Positions 41,577 to 50,166 of a stretch of 64,000 nt of DNA are shown piece after piece. The notes beneath the pieces were generated by a model, which did no database searches, had not been told where the DNA came from, and saw only the letters and a list, made by a program, of their open reading frames with translations. How positions within the stretch are numbered: the stretch's first letter is position 1; the number at the start of each line of letters is the position of its first letter. The stretch is taken from assembly GCF_018614575.1 (NCBI RefSeq), contig NZ_JAGGOJ010000017.1, forward strand, positions 186,001 through 250,000. The letters are read 5' to 3'. This DNA is from Streptomyces sp. ISL-10. GTDB lineage: Bacteria > Actinomycetota > Actinomycetes > Streptomycetales > Streptomycetaceae. Made by a program: the position numbers and the translations under genes.

Positions 41577-42413
41577 CTAGCGCTTCTTGTTCGTCTTGCG
41601 GCGGCGGACGATGTACTTGTTGCTCGCCTTCTTGGGAGAACGAGTACGACCCTCCTTCTGACCCCACGGGGAGACCGGGTGGCGACCACCGGAGGTCTTG
41701 CCCTCACCACCACCGTGCGGGTGGTCAACCGGGTTCATCGCCACACCGCGAACGGTCGGGCGAACGCCCAGCCAGCGCTTGCGGCCGGCCTTGCCCCAGT
41801 TGATGTTCGACTGCTCGGCGTTGCCGACCTCGCCGATGGTGGCGCGGCAGCGGACGTCGACCAGGCGGATCTCGCCGGACGGCATACGGAGGTGGGCCAT
41901 CTGGCCCTCCTTCGCCAGCAGCTGCACGGAGGCACCCGCGGAGCGGGCGAACTTCGCGCCGCCGCCGGGCCGCAGCTCGATGGCGTGGATGGTCGTACCG
42001 ACCGGGATGTTGCGCAGCGCCAGGTTGTTGCCGGGCTTGATGTCGGCGGCCGGGCCGTTCTCGACACGGTCGCCCTGGTTCAGGCCTCGCGGCGCGATGA
42101 TGTAGCGCTTCTCGCCGTCTGCGTAGTGCAGGAGCGCGATGCGCGCGGTGCGGTTCGGGTCGTACTCGATGTGAGCGACCTTGGCCGGCACGCCGTCCTT
42201 GTCGTGACGACGGAAGTCGATCACGCGGTAGGCGCGCTTGTGGCCACCGCCCTGGTGACGGACGGTCACACGACCGGTGTTGTTACGGCCGCCCTTGCTG
42301 TGCAGGGGGCGGACCAGCGACTTCTCCGGCGTGGACCGCGTGATCTCGACGAAGTCGGCGACGCTGGAGCCACGACGGCCCGGAGTCGTCGGCTTGTACT
42401 TGCGGATACCCAT
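41577..42413 (-). CDS. rplB: 50S ribosomal protein L2
   Basis: A 278-residue L2, needed for peptidyl transfer and subunit joining. Diagnostic segments are MGIRKYKPTTPGRRGSSV, LRMPSGEIRLVDVRCRATIG and the C-terminal AMNPVDHPHGGGEGKTSGGR with the key histidine. The rplW-rplB junction contains two small hairpins (42424-42441 and 42444-42463). Confidence 0.98.
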   Translation of the reverse strand: MGIRKYKPTTPGRRGSSVADFVEITRSTPEKSLVRPLHSKGGRNNTGRVTVRHQGGGHKRAYRVIDFRRHDKDGVPAKVAHIEYDPNRTARIALLHYADGEKRYIIAPRGLNQGDRVENGPAADIKPGNNLALRNIPVGTTIHAIELRPGGGAKFARSAGASVQLLAKEGQMAHLRMPSGEIRLVDVRCRATIGEVGNAEQSNINWGKAGRKRWLGVRPTVRGVAMNPVDHPHGGGEGKTSGGRHPVSPWGQKEGRTRSPKKASNKYIVRRRKTNKKR

Positions 42414-42452
42414 TTCTCAGTCCTCGTCCGATATCGGACGACTCGACCTCCG

Positions 42453-42776
42453 TCAGGAGGTCGGGCCGCCGAAGATGTCGATACGGTCGCCCTCAGCAAG
42501 GGTCACGATGGCGCGCTTGGTGTTGGCGCGCTTGCCGAAACCGGTGCGGGTGCGCTTGCGCTTGCCCTGGCGGTTGATCGTGTTGACCCCGGTGACCTTG
42601 ACCGAGAAGACCGCCTCGACGGCCTGCTTGATCTGGGTCTTGTTGGCACGCGGGTCGACGATGAACGTGTACTTGTTCTCGTCCAGCAGCGCGTAGCTCT
42701 TCTCGGAAACAACCGGCTTGACAAGAATGTCGCGCGGGTCCGAGTAGGTCTTGCTGGTGATAGTGGCCTCGGACAT
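42453..42776 (-). CDS. rplW: 50S ribosomal protein L23
   Basis: A 107-residue L23, the tunnel-exit docking site for trigger factor and SRP. SDPRDILVKPVVSEKSYALL and TQIKQAVEAVFSVKVTGVNT are diagnostic. The ATG overlaps the rplD stop by one base (TGATG). A small hairpin covers its stop codon. Confidence 0.97.
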   Translation of the reverse strand: MSEATITSKTYSDPRDILVKPVVSEKSYALLDENKYTFIVDPRANKTQIKQAVEAVFSVKVTGVNTINRQGKRKRTRTGFGKRANTKRAIVTLAEGDRIDIFGGPTS

Positions 42777-43429
42777 CAGGCCTCGCTCCCTTCGGTGTCG
42801 TTGGCGGCCTTGGGGCCGGACACGAAGGACTCGAAGGCGGCCTGGGTGAAGACCACGTCGTCGGAGACGAGCACGTCGTACGTGTTCAGCTGGCCCGGCT
42901 CCAGGATGTGGACCTGGGGCAGGTTGCGGGCGGACAGCCACGCGGCCTCGTCGCTGCGCTCGGCGATCAGGAGCAGGTTCTTGCGCTCCGAGATCTTGCC
43001 GAACAGGGACTTCGCGGCCTTGGTGGAGACCCCACCGTCGACCACGCCGGAGACGACGTGGATGCGGGAGTGGCGCGCCCGGTCCGAGAGGGCACCGCGC
43101 AGGGCGGCGGCCTTCATCTTCTTCGGGGTCCGCTGCGAGTAGTCACGCGGCACGGGGCCGTGGACGACGCCACCGCCGGCGAACTGCGGCGCACGGGTCG
43201 AACCCTGGCGCGCGCGGCCGGTGCCCTTCTGGCGGTAAGGCTTCTTGCCACCACCGCGGACCTCGCCACGCGTCTTGACCTTGTGCGTGCCCTGACGGGC
43301 AGCGGCCAGCTGCGCGACGACGACCTGGTGGATCAGCGGGATGCTGACCTTGGCGTCGAAGATCTCGGCCGGGAGCTCAACGGTCCCGGACTTGTCGCCC
43401 GCGGGCGACAGGATGTCAATGGTGCTCAT
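42776..43429 (-). CDS. rplD: 50S ribosomal protein L4
   Basis: A 217-residue L4. The tunnel loop KKPYRQKGTGRARQGSTRAP is intact. In E. coli L4 regulates the S10 operon through its leader; here the S10 leader is long (about 350 nt) and could host a similar control, but no E. coli-like structure was identified. Starts 5 bp after rplC. Confidence 0.97.
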   Translation of the reverse strand: MSTIDILSPAGDKSGTVELPAEIFDAKVSIPLIHQVVVAQLAAARQGTHKVKTRGEVRGGGKKPYRQKGTGRARQGSTRAPQFAGGGVVHGPVPRDYSQRTPKKMKAAALRGALSDRARHSRIHVVSGVVDGGVSTKAAKSLFGKISERKNLLLIAERSDEAAWLSARNLPQVHILEPGQLNTYDVLVSDDVVFTQAAFESFVSGPKAANDTEGSEA

Positions 43430-43434
43430 AGTCC

Positions 43435-44079
43435 TCAGGCCCCCTTGGCCGCAGTGCGGACCAGGACCAGGCCGCCGTTCGGACCAGGAACTGCGCCCTT
43501 GATGAGGAGCAGGCCCTTCTCCGCGTCAACGGCGTGAACGGTCAGGTTCTGGGTGGTGACCCGCTCGTTGCCCATGCGGCCCGCCATGCGGAGGCCCTTG
43601 AACACACGGCCCGGGGTGGCGCAGCCACCGATGGAGCCGGGAGAGCGGTGCTTGCGCTGGGTGCCGTGACCGGCGCCGAGGCCCTTGAAGTTGTGACGCT
43701 TCATGACACCGGCGAAGCCCTTGCCCTTGCTCTTGCCCGTGACGTCGACCTTGACGCCGGACTCGAACACCTCGGCAGTGATCTCCTGGCCCAGCGTGTA
43801 CTCGCTGGCGTCAGGGGTGCGGAGCTCCACCAGGTGGCGGCGGGGGGTCACGTCGGCCTTGGCGAAGTGGCCCTTGAGGGGCTTGTTCACCTTGCGAGGG
43901 TCGATCTCGCCGAAGGCGATCTGGACCGACTCGTAGCCGTCGATGTCATTCGTACGGACCTGGGTAACGACACAGGGCCCGGCCTTGACGACGGTCACCG
44001 GGACGACACGGTTGTTCTCGTCCCAGACCTGGGTCATGCCGAGCTTCTCGCCCAGGACGCCCTTGATCTGCTTTGCCAT
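43435..44079 (-). CDS. rplC: 50S ribosomal protein L3
   Basis: A 214-residue L3 with KGVLGEKLGMTQVWDENNRV at the N-terminus and the loop GAGHGTQRKHRSPGSIGGCA reaching the peptidyl transferase centre. Starts 14 bp after rpsJ. Confidence 0.97.
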   Translation of the reverse strand: MAKQIKGVLGEKLGMTQVWDENNRVVPVTVVKAGPCVVTQVRTNDIDGYESVQIAFGEIDPRKVNKPLKGHFAKADVTPRRHLVELRTPDASEYTLGQEITAEVFESGVKVDVTGKSKGKGFAGVMKRHNFKGLGAGHGTQRKHRSPGSIGGCATPGRVFKGLRMAGRMGNERVTTQNLTVHAVDAEKGLLLIKGAVPGPNGGLVLVRTAAKGA

Positions 44080-44093
44080 CTCTTCCGCGCCTC

Positions 44094-44402
44094 TCAGAGC
44101 TTGATCTCGATGTCGACGCCGGCCGGAAGGTCCAGGCGCATCAACGAGTCAACGGTCTTGGGCGTCGGGTCGAGGATGTCGATCAGGCGCTTGTGCGTGC
44201 GCATCTCGAAGTGCTCGCGCGAGTCCTTGTACTTGTGCGGCGACTTGATGACGCAGTACACGTTCTTCTCAGTGGGCAGCGGCACCGGGCCTGCGACCGA
44301 CGCACCAGTGCGGGTCACCGTCTCGACGATCTTCTTCGCCGAGGAGTCGATGACCTCGTGGTCGTAGGCCTTGAGCCGGATGCGGATCTTCTGTCCCGCC
44401 AT
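44094..44402 (-). CDS. rpsJ: 30S ribosomal protein S10
   Basis: A 102-residue S10, a head protein of the small subunit also used in antitermination (NusE). MAGQKIRIRLKAYDHEVIDS and HEFEMRTHKRL-type HFEMRTHKRLIDILDPTPKT are diagnostic. First gene of the S10-spc cluster; it has a promoter about 385 bp upstream and a long leader with the hairpin element at 44466-44490. Confidence 0.97.
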   Translation of the reverse strand: MAGQKIRIRLKAYDHEVIDSSAKKIVETVTRTGASVAGPVPLPTEKNVYCVIKSPHKYKDSREHFEMRTHKRLIDILDPTPKTVDSLMRLDLPAGVDIEIKL

Positions 44403-44465
44403 GGCTACTCAGTAGTCCTTTGTCTAGTGAAACGCTCTGGTACTCGGTGGGTCTTGCTCTCTTCT

Positions 44466-44490
44466 CCGACCCACGCGGTCGGGCGTGTCG
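44466..44490 (-). promoter_or_regulatory. S10 leader hairpin element shared with the str leader
   Basis: In gene orientation the 25-nt element is CGACACG followed by CCCGACCGCGTGGGTCGG. The last part folds as CCGACC-GCGTG-GGTCGG. The str leader carries the same sequence with one change (24 of 25). It is about 65-90 nt before the rpsJ start, well inside the transcript predicted from the 44763-44790 promoter. Confidence 0.75.
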
Positions 44491-44762
44491 CACTCCCTCT
44501 ACGCAGATCTCCCGAAGGATTTCCCAACCAAGGGGGTGCGGCCTGCGGCCGCGTATCGGGGGAAGAGCTCCCGCCGAGCGCCTGGCCGGTACCCCGCTGA
44601 CACTTCCCGGAAGATTCCCGTACGTCCGACCCGCATGGGGTCGACGAGTACTGTGGGACTCGCTTCCGGTCCTCCCGGCGGGAGGCGCGCAGCATCGGTA
44701 CTCAACCGAGCAACCCGGACAGTCTGCCACACGGTCCGGCCCCCTGGCCAATCGAGCCGAAG

Positions 44763-44790
44763 AGATTACCCCGAGGGGGTTGACTGTCAA
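44763..44790 (-). promoter_or_regulatory. S10 operon promoter (near-consensus)
   Basis: Minus-strand TTGACA (44785-44790), 16-bp spacer, TAATCT (44763-44768). This is close to the sigma-70/HrdB consensus. The start point would be near 44756, giving a leader of roughly 350 nt before rpsJ. Confidence 0.75.
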
Positions 44791-45319
44791 ACCGCGGCAC
44801 GCGGAAGACCAGGTTCCACCAGGGCCTCCACTTCCGCTCAGCCAGGTTCCGACAGGCGCTCACGCGGGGCTCCTTGGTCCAGCACGAGCGGCAACCCGGC
44901 GAGCAGGCCCGCCATGCACGTGCGGCCAGGGCGGCGGGCAGATCCAGCACCCTCGGGCGCGGCGTCGTCCCCTTGCGCACCCCTATGGCCGCGGCCATCC
45001 CCGTCACGATCACCCGCAAGCGCCGCCCGGTCAGGGTCCGCCGAGGCGGTCGACCGGGTCCCTGGCCACCGTGCCCGCCAGAGGACGCGTTTGCGCCTCC
45101 CCGCGGAACGCCGAGACGCGGCAGCGACCGCCGGGGGCGTCCACGCCGGACTCGAACCGGGAACCGATCACCGCCCCAGAGCGATCACGACCCTCGCCGC
45201 TTCTCCGGCCCGGCCCGCCCTCACCCGGTCCTCGCGCCTGCTCACGCCGTCCTCGCAAGGCCGGTGGCATCCGCCGCGGCCCCGTCGGATATCCGCTGGA
45301 GGCCCCGTCCCCGCACACC
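44791..45319. other. Noncoding interval between the S10 promoter and the RNA-repair genes
   Basis: No convincing gene, RNA or repeat is visible in this 530-bp stretch. Open frames on both strands lack ribosome sites and family likeness. A tRNA T-arm-like GGTTCGAGTCC (minus strand, near 45145) is isolated and has no matching tRNA body. Confidence 0.6.
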
Positions 45320-45325
45320 TAGAGT
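45320..45325 (+). promoter_or_regulatory. Possible -10 for the RNA-repair operon
   Basis: TAGAGT (TANNNT) lies 36 nt before the ATG at 45362. A GGGGGA ribosome site sits about 9 nt before that ATG. The -35 is poor. Confidence 0.35.
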
Positions 45326-45361
45326 GACGGTGCAGTCGGCAATGACGGGGGATCGATCACC

Positions 45362-47023
45362 ATGCGTACGCACTATCCGCGCACGCCGCACCTGCCCTGG
45401 TCGCCCGGCGTTGCCGCGGACGATGTACGGGTCACCGGTCTGTCCGGCCTGCGCGGGCGCGAGGTCGTCGTCACCGAGAAGCTCGACGGCGAGAACACCA
45501 CGCTGTACGCCGACGGCCTGCACGCCCGGTCCCTGGACTCGGCGCACCATCCGTCCCGGGCCTGGGCCAAGGCGCTGCACGGGCGGATCGGGCACGCCAT
45601 ACCCGCGGGCTGGCGGGTGTGCGGCGAGAACATGTTCGCCCGGCACTCGCTCGCGTACGACGACCTGGACAGCTACTTCTACGGCTTCTCCGTATGGGAC
45701 GCCCACGGCCGTTGCCTCGACTGGGACCTGACCGTGCCGTTCCTGCGCGATCTGGGCGTCCCCGTGCCGCGCGTGCTGTGGCGGGGCGTGTTCGACGCGC
45801 GGGCCGAGAAGGCGCTGCGCACGATGCGGCTCGACCTGACGCGGCAGGAGGGATACGTCGTCCGGACCGCCGAGGGATTCGCCGCCGAGGACTTCGGGCA
45901 GCGCGTGGCCAAGTGGGTGCGCCCCGGTCATGTGCAGACCGGTACGCACTGGATGCACGCGGCCGTCGTGGAGAACCGACTCGGCCCGAACGCCGCTTTG
46001 TGGGCGGTGCGTTCCGGCGCGTCCGCCGACGCGGAGGCGCTCGCGGCCGCGGTCGGGGTGCCCGGCGGGGACGCGGCCGCCCTGGGCAGGCTGGAGGCGG
46101 CCGGGGCGACGGGCGACGCCCGGCTCGCCGGCGTACTGGCCGCACTGCTGCACGGCACGCGGCGGGCGTGGCTCGCGCCGAAGCTGGCTCCGCTGCTCGG
46201 GATGCCACTTGCCCGGCGCGTCGGGGATCTCGTCGGGCTCCACCCGGCGCTGCACCGGCCCTACCCGGACGCGGACCGGCGTACCGGTCTGCTGCGGATG
46301 GCGTACGCCGCCGATCTCGGCGTCCTGCACGCCGTCGCACGGGCGACCGCCCCGACCGCCGGGGCGCGCGAGCAGGTGGAGTGGTCCGCGCTGCACGCGG
46401 AGGACGCGCGCCCTGTCGAAGGGCTGCGGGACGCCTTCGCCGGCCTGGACGACGACGCGGCCGCACGCTGCCTCGCCGAGTCCCGCGAGGCGTACGCGCT
46501 CGGCCGGATCGGCTCGGCCGAGGAGGCCGTCGCGGCGACCTGGCGGTGGCGTACGGGCGGCTTCCCCAAGCTGATCCAGATGGTGGGGCCGTCGGGCAGC
46601 GGCAAGAGCACGTTCGCACGCGGGCTCCCCGGGGTGGACGCGTACGTCTCCCTCGACGACCTGCGCGAGGCCCGCGGCGCGCGGTCCGACCAGAAGGCCA
46701 ACCAGGAGGTCCTGCGCACAGGGCTCGGCAGGCTGGACACCGCCCTGGCCGCGGGAGGCACCGTGGTGTGGGATGCGACGTCGCTCAACCAGCAGCAGCG
46801 TTCCCTGGTGCATACGGTCGCCCGGCGCCGCGACGCCCTGATCACCCATGCCGTGGTCCTCGTCGACGAGGACGAACTCGTCCGCCGCAACGGCGAACGC
46901 GAGCACCCCGTGCCGCGTGAAGTCCTCGCCGCCCAGCTGCACCGCTTCGGCCCGCCGTACCCGGGCCAGGCGCACCGCACCTGGTACATCGGGGCGAGCG
47001 GGACCGTCGAGGAGGAGGCGTAG
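45362..47023 (+). CDS. RNA ligase-kinase fusion (nucleotidyltransferase ligase + P-loop polynucleotide kinase)
   Basis: A 553-residue two-domain protein. Residues about 1-220 form an RNA-ligase domain: motif I TEKLDGENTTLY with the AMP-accepting Lys40, motif III DSYFYGFSVWD (103-113), motif IV EGYVVRT (163-169) and motif V VAKWVRP (182-188). Residues 225-390 are a helical linker. Residues 400-550 are a P-loop kinase: GPSGSGKSTFA (409-419), SLDDLREARG, VWDATSLNQQQR (469-480) and a C-terminal Arg-containing lid (DELVRRNGEREHPVP). It would phosphorylate 5'-OH ends and join RNA strands. The next gene follows after 2 bp and supplies end-processing domains, so the two form one RNA-repair unit. Confidence 0.88.
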   Translation: MRTHYPRTPHLPWSPGVAADDVRVTGLSGLRGREVVVTEKLDGENTTLYADGLHARSLDSAHHPSRAWAKALHGRIGHAIPAGWRVCGENMFARHSLAYDDLDSYFYGFSVWDAHGRCLDWDLTVPFLRDLGVPVPRVLWRGVFDARAEKALRTMRLDLTRQEGYVVRTAEGFAAEDFGQRVAKWVRPGHVQTGTHWMHAAVVENRLGPNAALWAVRSGASADAEALAAAVGVPGGDAAALGRLEAAGATGDARLAGVLAALLHGTRRAWLAPKLAPLLGMPLARRVGDLVGLHPALHRPYPDADRRTGLLRMAYAADLGVLHAVARATAPTAGAREQVEWSALHAEDARPVEGLRDAFAGLDDDAAARCLAESREAYALGRIGSAEEAVAATWRWRTGGFPKLIQMVGPSGSGKSTFARGLPGVDAYVSLDDLREARGARSDQKANQEVLRTGLGRLDTALAAGGTVVWDATSLNQQQRSLVHTVARRRDALITHAVVLVDEDELVRRNGEREHPVPREVLAAQLHRFGPPYPGQAHRTWYIGASGTVEEEA

Positions 47024-47025
47024 AG

Positions 47026-49815
47026 GTGCGCACCAGCGACGAGATCTACCACCGGGTGCGCTGGGACGCGCGCTTCGACCCCGCCCGCTTCGTGATCGGG
47101 GTCCTCCAGCGCGGGGCGCCGCCCAAGCGGGTGCCGCTGCCCGCGTTCGTGCCCGGCGGCGACATCCCCTGGCACCGGGTCCTGTTCTTCGAGGCCGACG
47201 GCGAGGTGGTCTGGGACCGGACGTCGGGCATCGACCGGATCGACGACACGGACGCGGGGCGGGTGCGCGAGGCTCGTCGGCTGCGGGCCCCGTTCTTCGC
47301 GGCCCGCACGCCGCACGTGTGGGACGGCGCCGACTGGGTGCCCGCGCGCACGCCCCGGGGCGCCGCGCCCGCGGGCCGGCTGCGCGTGCTCACGTGGAAC
47401 ACCCTGTGGGACCGCTACGACGCCGACCGCATCGACACCGCGCTGCGCAGGCCGCTGCTGATGGCCGCCCTCCGCGCCGCCGACGCCGACGTCATCGCGC
47501 TCCAGGAGGTCGAGCCCCGGCTGCTGACGATGGTGCTGGCCGAGCCGTGGGTGCGTAAGGCGTACACCCTCGGCACCGATCCGGGGGCGCGGGACGTCGA
47601 CGAGTGCGGTCTGCTCCTGCTGAGCAGGCTGCCGGTGCGGGAGGCCGGTCACCACGAACTCGGCTCGCACAAGGCGGTGACCGCACTGGTCGTGGAGACG
47701 GGCACGGAGCCGGGGGCGGAACCGCTCACGGTGGCCGCGACCCATCTGAGCAGCGACCACTCGGAGAACGGCGCCGGGCGCCGCGACGCCGAACTGGCCC
47801 GGATCGCCGAGGGACTGGCGCAGCTGGACGGCGATGTCGTGCTGATGGGCGACTTCAACGACGGCACGGACGCACCGGGCACGGCCCTCGGGATGCGCGA
47901 CGCCTGGAGCGAGGTCCACGGCCCGGACGACACGACCCCCACCTTCGATCCCGGCGTCAATCCGCTGGCCGCGGTCTCCTCGCTGACGGGGCGCGCCTCC
48001 CGGCTGGACCGGGTGCTGCTGCGCGCGGAGGGACTGCGGGTGCGGGAGGCCGTGCTCTGCGGCGACACGCCCACGGGCGAGGGCCTGTACATCTCCGACC
48101 ACTACGGAGTGGGGGTCGAGTTGGGTCTCGCCGGGGCCGAGTCCGGGGAGATGCTGGACCTGCGGCCGACGTCCCGTACGGCGCTGGCGTGGCTCCCGCC
48201 GCACGAGGTGTGGCCGCCGCTGCAGGACATCCGCCGGGACCACGACCCGCAGATCCACCGCTGGCCGCCACACGTCAATCTGCTCTTCGGTTTCGTTCCG
48301 GAGCACGCCTTCGAGCGGGCGGCGCCGCTGATCGCGGCGGCCGCCGCGGAGAGCGCGCCCTTCGACGCGCTGCTCGACGGCGTGCAGTGGTTCGGCCACC
48401 GCGAGGACGCCACGGTGTGGCTGGACCCGGCGGCAGGCGGTGAGGAGCCGTGGGCGGCGCTGCGGGATGCGCTGGTCAGACGCTTCCCGGCCTGCCGGGG
48501 CCGCCGCGAGGGCTTCACCCCGCACCTCAGCCTGGGCCGGACCACGGATCCCCACGCCCTGGCCACCCGGTGTGCCGAACGGCTCGCCCCCGTGCGGGTG
48601 CGGGTCGGCGAGCTGGCGCTGCTCTCGCGCCGCGGCACCGAGCCGATGCGCGTCCGGGCGACGGTGGCACTGGGCACGGGCGAGGTGCGCTGGGTGCCGG
48701 AGGAGGTGTTTGCGGGCGAAGTGGCGGTGGACGCCGCCGAGGCCGCCCGCGCCGGGCGCATCGCAGAGCGCGTCGCGGCCGCGCTCCCCGACGGCGTCGT
48801 CCACGTCGTCGGCTCCCGGGCCATGGGATGCGCGCTGCCCGGCGCGGATCTGGACCTGGTCGCCGCGCTGCCGGGCGACGTCCGGCTCGCGGACGTGCGT
48901 GCCCGATCGGCGGCGGCCCTGCCCGAGGCGTCCGGTATGCGCGAGGTGGTCGGCGCGCGGGTCCCCGGCCTGCGGATGAACGTCGGCGCGCTGACCGTGG
49001 ACCTGGTCGTGGTGCCCACCGGAACGACGGCCCCCGCCCGGGCCGTCGACCGCCGCACCGAACTGGGCGAGGCGGCGGCGATCGCGCTCAGCGCGGTCAG
49101 CGACGCGGAAGCGGTCCTCGCACTGGTCGGCGACCGCCGCGAGGTGTTCACCCGGCTGGCCAGGGAGGTCAAGGCGTGGGCGAAGGCGCGGGGCCTCGAC
49201 TCGGCGCCGTTCGGCGGACTGCCGGGGCTGGCGTGGTCCGTGCTGGCCGCCCGCACCGTCCGCGAGGCCGGCGATCTGCCGCCCGCCGAGTTGCTGCGGC
49301 ACTTCTTCGCGACGTGGGCGGCCTGGGACTGGCGCGAACCAGTGGGCACGCCCCTGCCGGGTGGGCCCGGCCTGCCGGTCACGATCACGACCCCGTCCGA
49401 GCCCGTGCGCCCCTGCAGCGATCAGGTCACGCCGGGCATGCGCGACCTGCTCACGCAGGAGCTGTTCCACGCCTGGGAGTTGCTCGGGACCGGTTCCACG
49501 GAACTGCTGCTGCGCCCGCCGCCGCTGCACCGGCGGCACGCGGCCTGGGCGGTCGTGACCGTACCCCCGGGCCCGGACGAGGGACGGGTCCGGGGCCGGA
49601 TGCGCGCGCTGCTCACCGAGCTGTCCGAGGTGGCCCCCGACGCCCACGCCTGGCCCCGGGCCTGGGGCACGGACCCGCTGCGCCTGGCGATCGGGCTCGG
49701 CGCGACCCCGCCGGACCGGGCGGTGATCGACCGGATCGCGGACCGGTGGCTGCGGGGGCTCCCCGGTGTGACGGTGACGCGCGCCGACGGCGGGGACGCA
49801 CCGACCCTGCACTGA
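47026..49815 (+). CDS. Multidomain RNA end-processing protein: MJ1316/DUF504 + EEP + 2H + nucleotidyltransferase
   Basis: A 929-residue protein with four modules. Residues 1-66: MJ1316/DUF504-like domain (IYHRVRWDARFDPARFVIG, IPWHRVLFFEADGEVVWDR). Residues about 118-372: endonuclease/exonuclease/phosphatase fold (LTWNTLWD, IALQEVE, His240, GDFND 275-279, SDHYG 357-361). Residues about 390-545: 2H phosphoesterase with HVN (His416) and HLS (His500). Residues about 570-790: nucleotidyltransferase like poly(A)/CCA-adding enzymes (GSRAMG 596-601, DLDLV 608-612, VDLVVV near 658) with its helical partner. The last 100 residues may be an RNA-binding domain. Catalytic residues are kept in each, so all modules could be active. 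GTG at 47026 uses GAGGAGGAGG inside the upstream gene. The stop lies in a 38-bp duplication. Confidence 0.87.
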   Translation: MRTSDEIYHRVRWDARFDPARFVIGVLQRGAPPKRVPLPAFVPGGDIPWHRVLFFEADGEVVWDRTSGIDRIDDTDAGRVREARRLRAPFFAARTPHVWDGADWVPARTPRGAAPAGRLRVLTWNTLWDRYDADRIDTALRRPLLMAALRAADADVIALQEVEPRLLTMVLAEPWVRKAYTLGTDPGARDVDECGLLLLSRLPVREAGHHELGSHKAVTALVVETGTEPGAEPLTVAATHLSSDHSENGAGRRDAELARIAEGLAQLDGDVVLMGDFNDGTDAPGTALGMRDAWSEVHGPDDTTPTFDPGVNPLAAVSSLTGRASRLDRVLLRAEGLRVREAVLCGDTPTGEGLYISDHYGVGVELGLAGAESGEMLDLRPTSRTALAWLPPHEVWPPLQDIRRDHDPQIHRWPPHVNLLFGFVPEHAFERAAPLIAAAAAESAPFDALLDGVQWFGHREDATVWLDPAAGGEEPWAALRDALVRRFPACRGRREGFTPHLSLGRTTDPHALATRCAERLAPVRVRVGELALLSRRGTEPMRVRATVALGTGEVRWVPEEVFAGEVAVDAAEAARAGRIAERVAAALPDGVVHVVGSRAMGCALPGADLDLVAALPGDVRLADVRARSAAALPEASGMREVVGARVPGLRMNVGALTVDLVVVPTGTTAPARAVDRRTELGEAAAIALSAVSDAEAVLALVGDRREVFTRLAREVKAWAKARGLDSAPFGGLPGLAWSVLAARTVREAGDLPPAELLRHFFATWAAWDWREPVGTPLPGGPGLPVTITTPSEPVRPCSDQVTPGMRDLLTQELFHAWELLGTGSTELLLRPPPLHRRHAAWAVVTVPPGPDEGRVRGRMRALLTELSEVAPDAHAWPRAWGTDPLRLAIGLGATPPDRAVIDRIADRWLRGLPGVTVTRADGGDAPTLH

Positions 49816-49851
49816 CGCGCACCGACGGCGGGGACGCACCGACCCTGCACT
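49776..49851. repeat. Perfect-length 38-bp tandem duplication spanning the stop codon
   Basis: Two 38-bp copies at 49776-49813 and 49814-49851 differ by one base (GACGCGCGCC versus GACGCGCACC at the start). The first encodes the C-terminus (RADGGDAPTLH); the TGA stop of the 929-residue protein falls on the junction (49813-49815). The second copy reads the same peptide in another frame. Confidence 0.95.
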
Positions 49852-49870
49852 GACCACGCGGCCGCGCCAC

Positions 49871-50015
49871 GGGAAGACCCGATGCCCCCACCTGGCCGGG
49901 CTGGGGAAGACCACATGCCCCCACCCAGCCGCGCCGTGGGAAGACCACACGCCCTGACCCGCCGCCCGGCCGAGACCACCTGACCCCACCCTGGCCGGCG
50001 GCCAAGGCCACACGT
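49871..50015. repeat. Degenerate ~33-bp tandem repeats
   Basis: Units sharing GGGAAGACC(A)C...CCCACC begin near 49871, 49904 and 49938, with weaker units near 49970 and 50002 (periods 31-34 bp). They occupy the noncoding 49852-50166 interval between the RNA-repair gene and the PIG-L gene. No coding sequence or other signal is visible in the rest of this interval. Confidence 0.75.
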
Positions 50016-50166
50016 GCCGCCAGGCAACCCCACACCGCTCGCCGCCGTCTTGCTGATCGCGGAAGGGCCCTGACCAGCCCGTCCGCACCAGGGGGATCAC
50101 AGTACGCAGTCGGGGGCGCCACACACTGCCCGTCCGCTGCGGGGGGAAGCGGACGGAGCATCACCA

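Noticed and set aside
41316..43142. 608-codon open frame on the plus strand
   Set aside because: Antisense to rplB, rplW and rplD; no ribosome site and no family.
45120..45180. tRNA gene
   Set aside because: Only a T-arm-like GGTTCGAGTCC with 4 of 5 stem pairs is present on the minus strand; no anticodon or D arm and no acceptor stem could be built around it.
44702..45318. Small minus-strand genes upstream of rpsJ (95- and 105-codon frames)
   Set aside because: No ribosome site, no conserved pattern, and the S10 promoter lies within this region.
46261..50124. 1287-codon open frame on the minus strand
   Set aside because: Antisense to the RNA-repair genes; Arg/Pro/Gly-rich translation with no domain.
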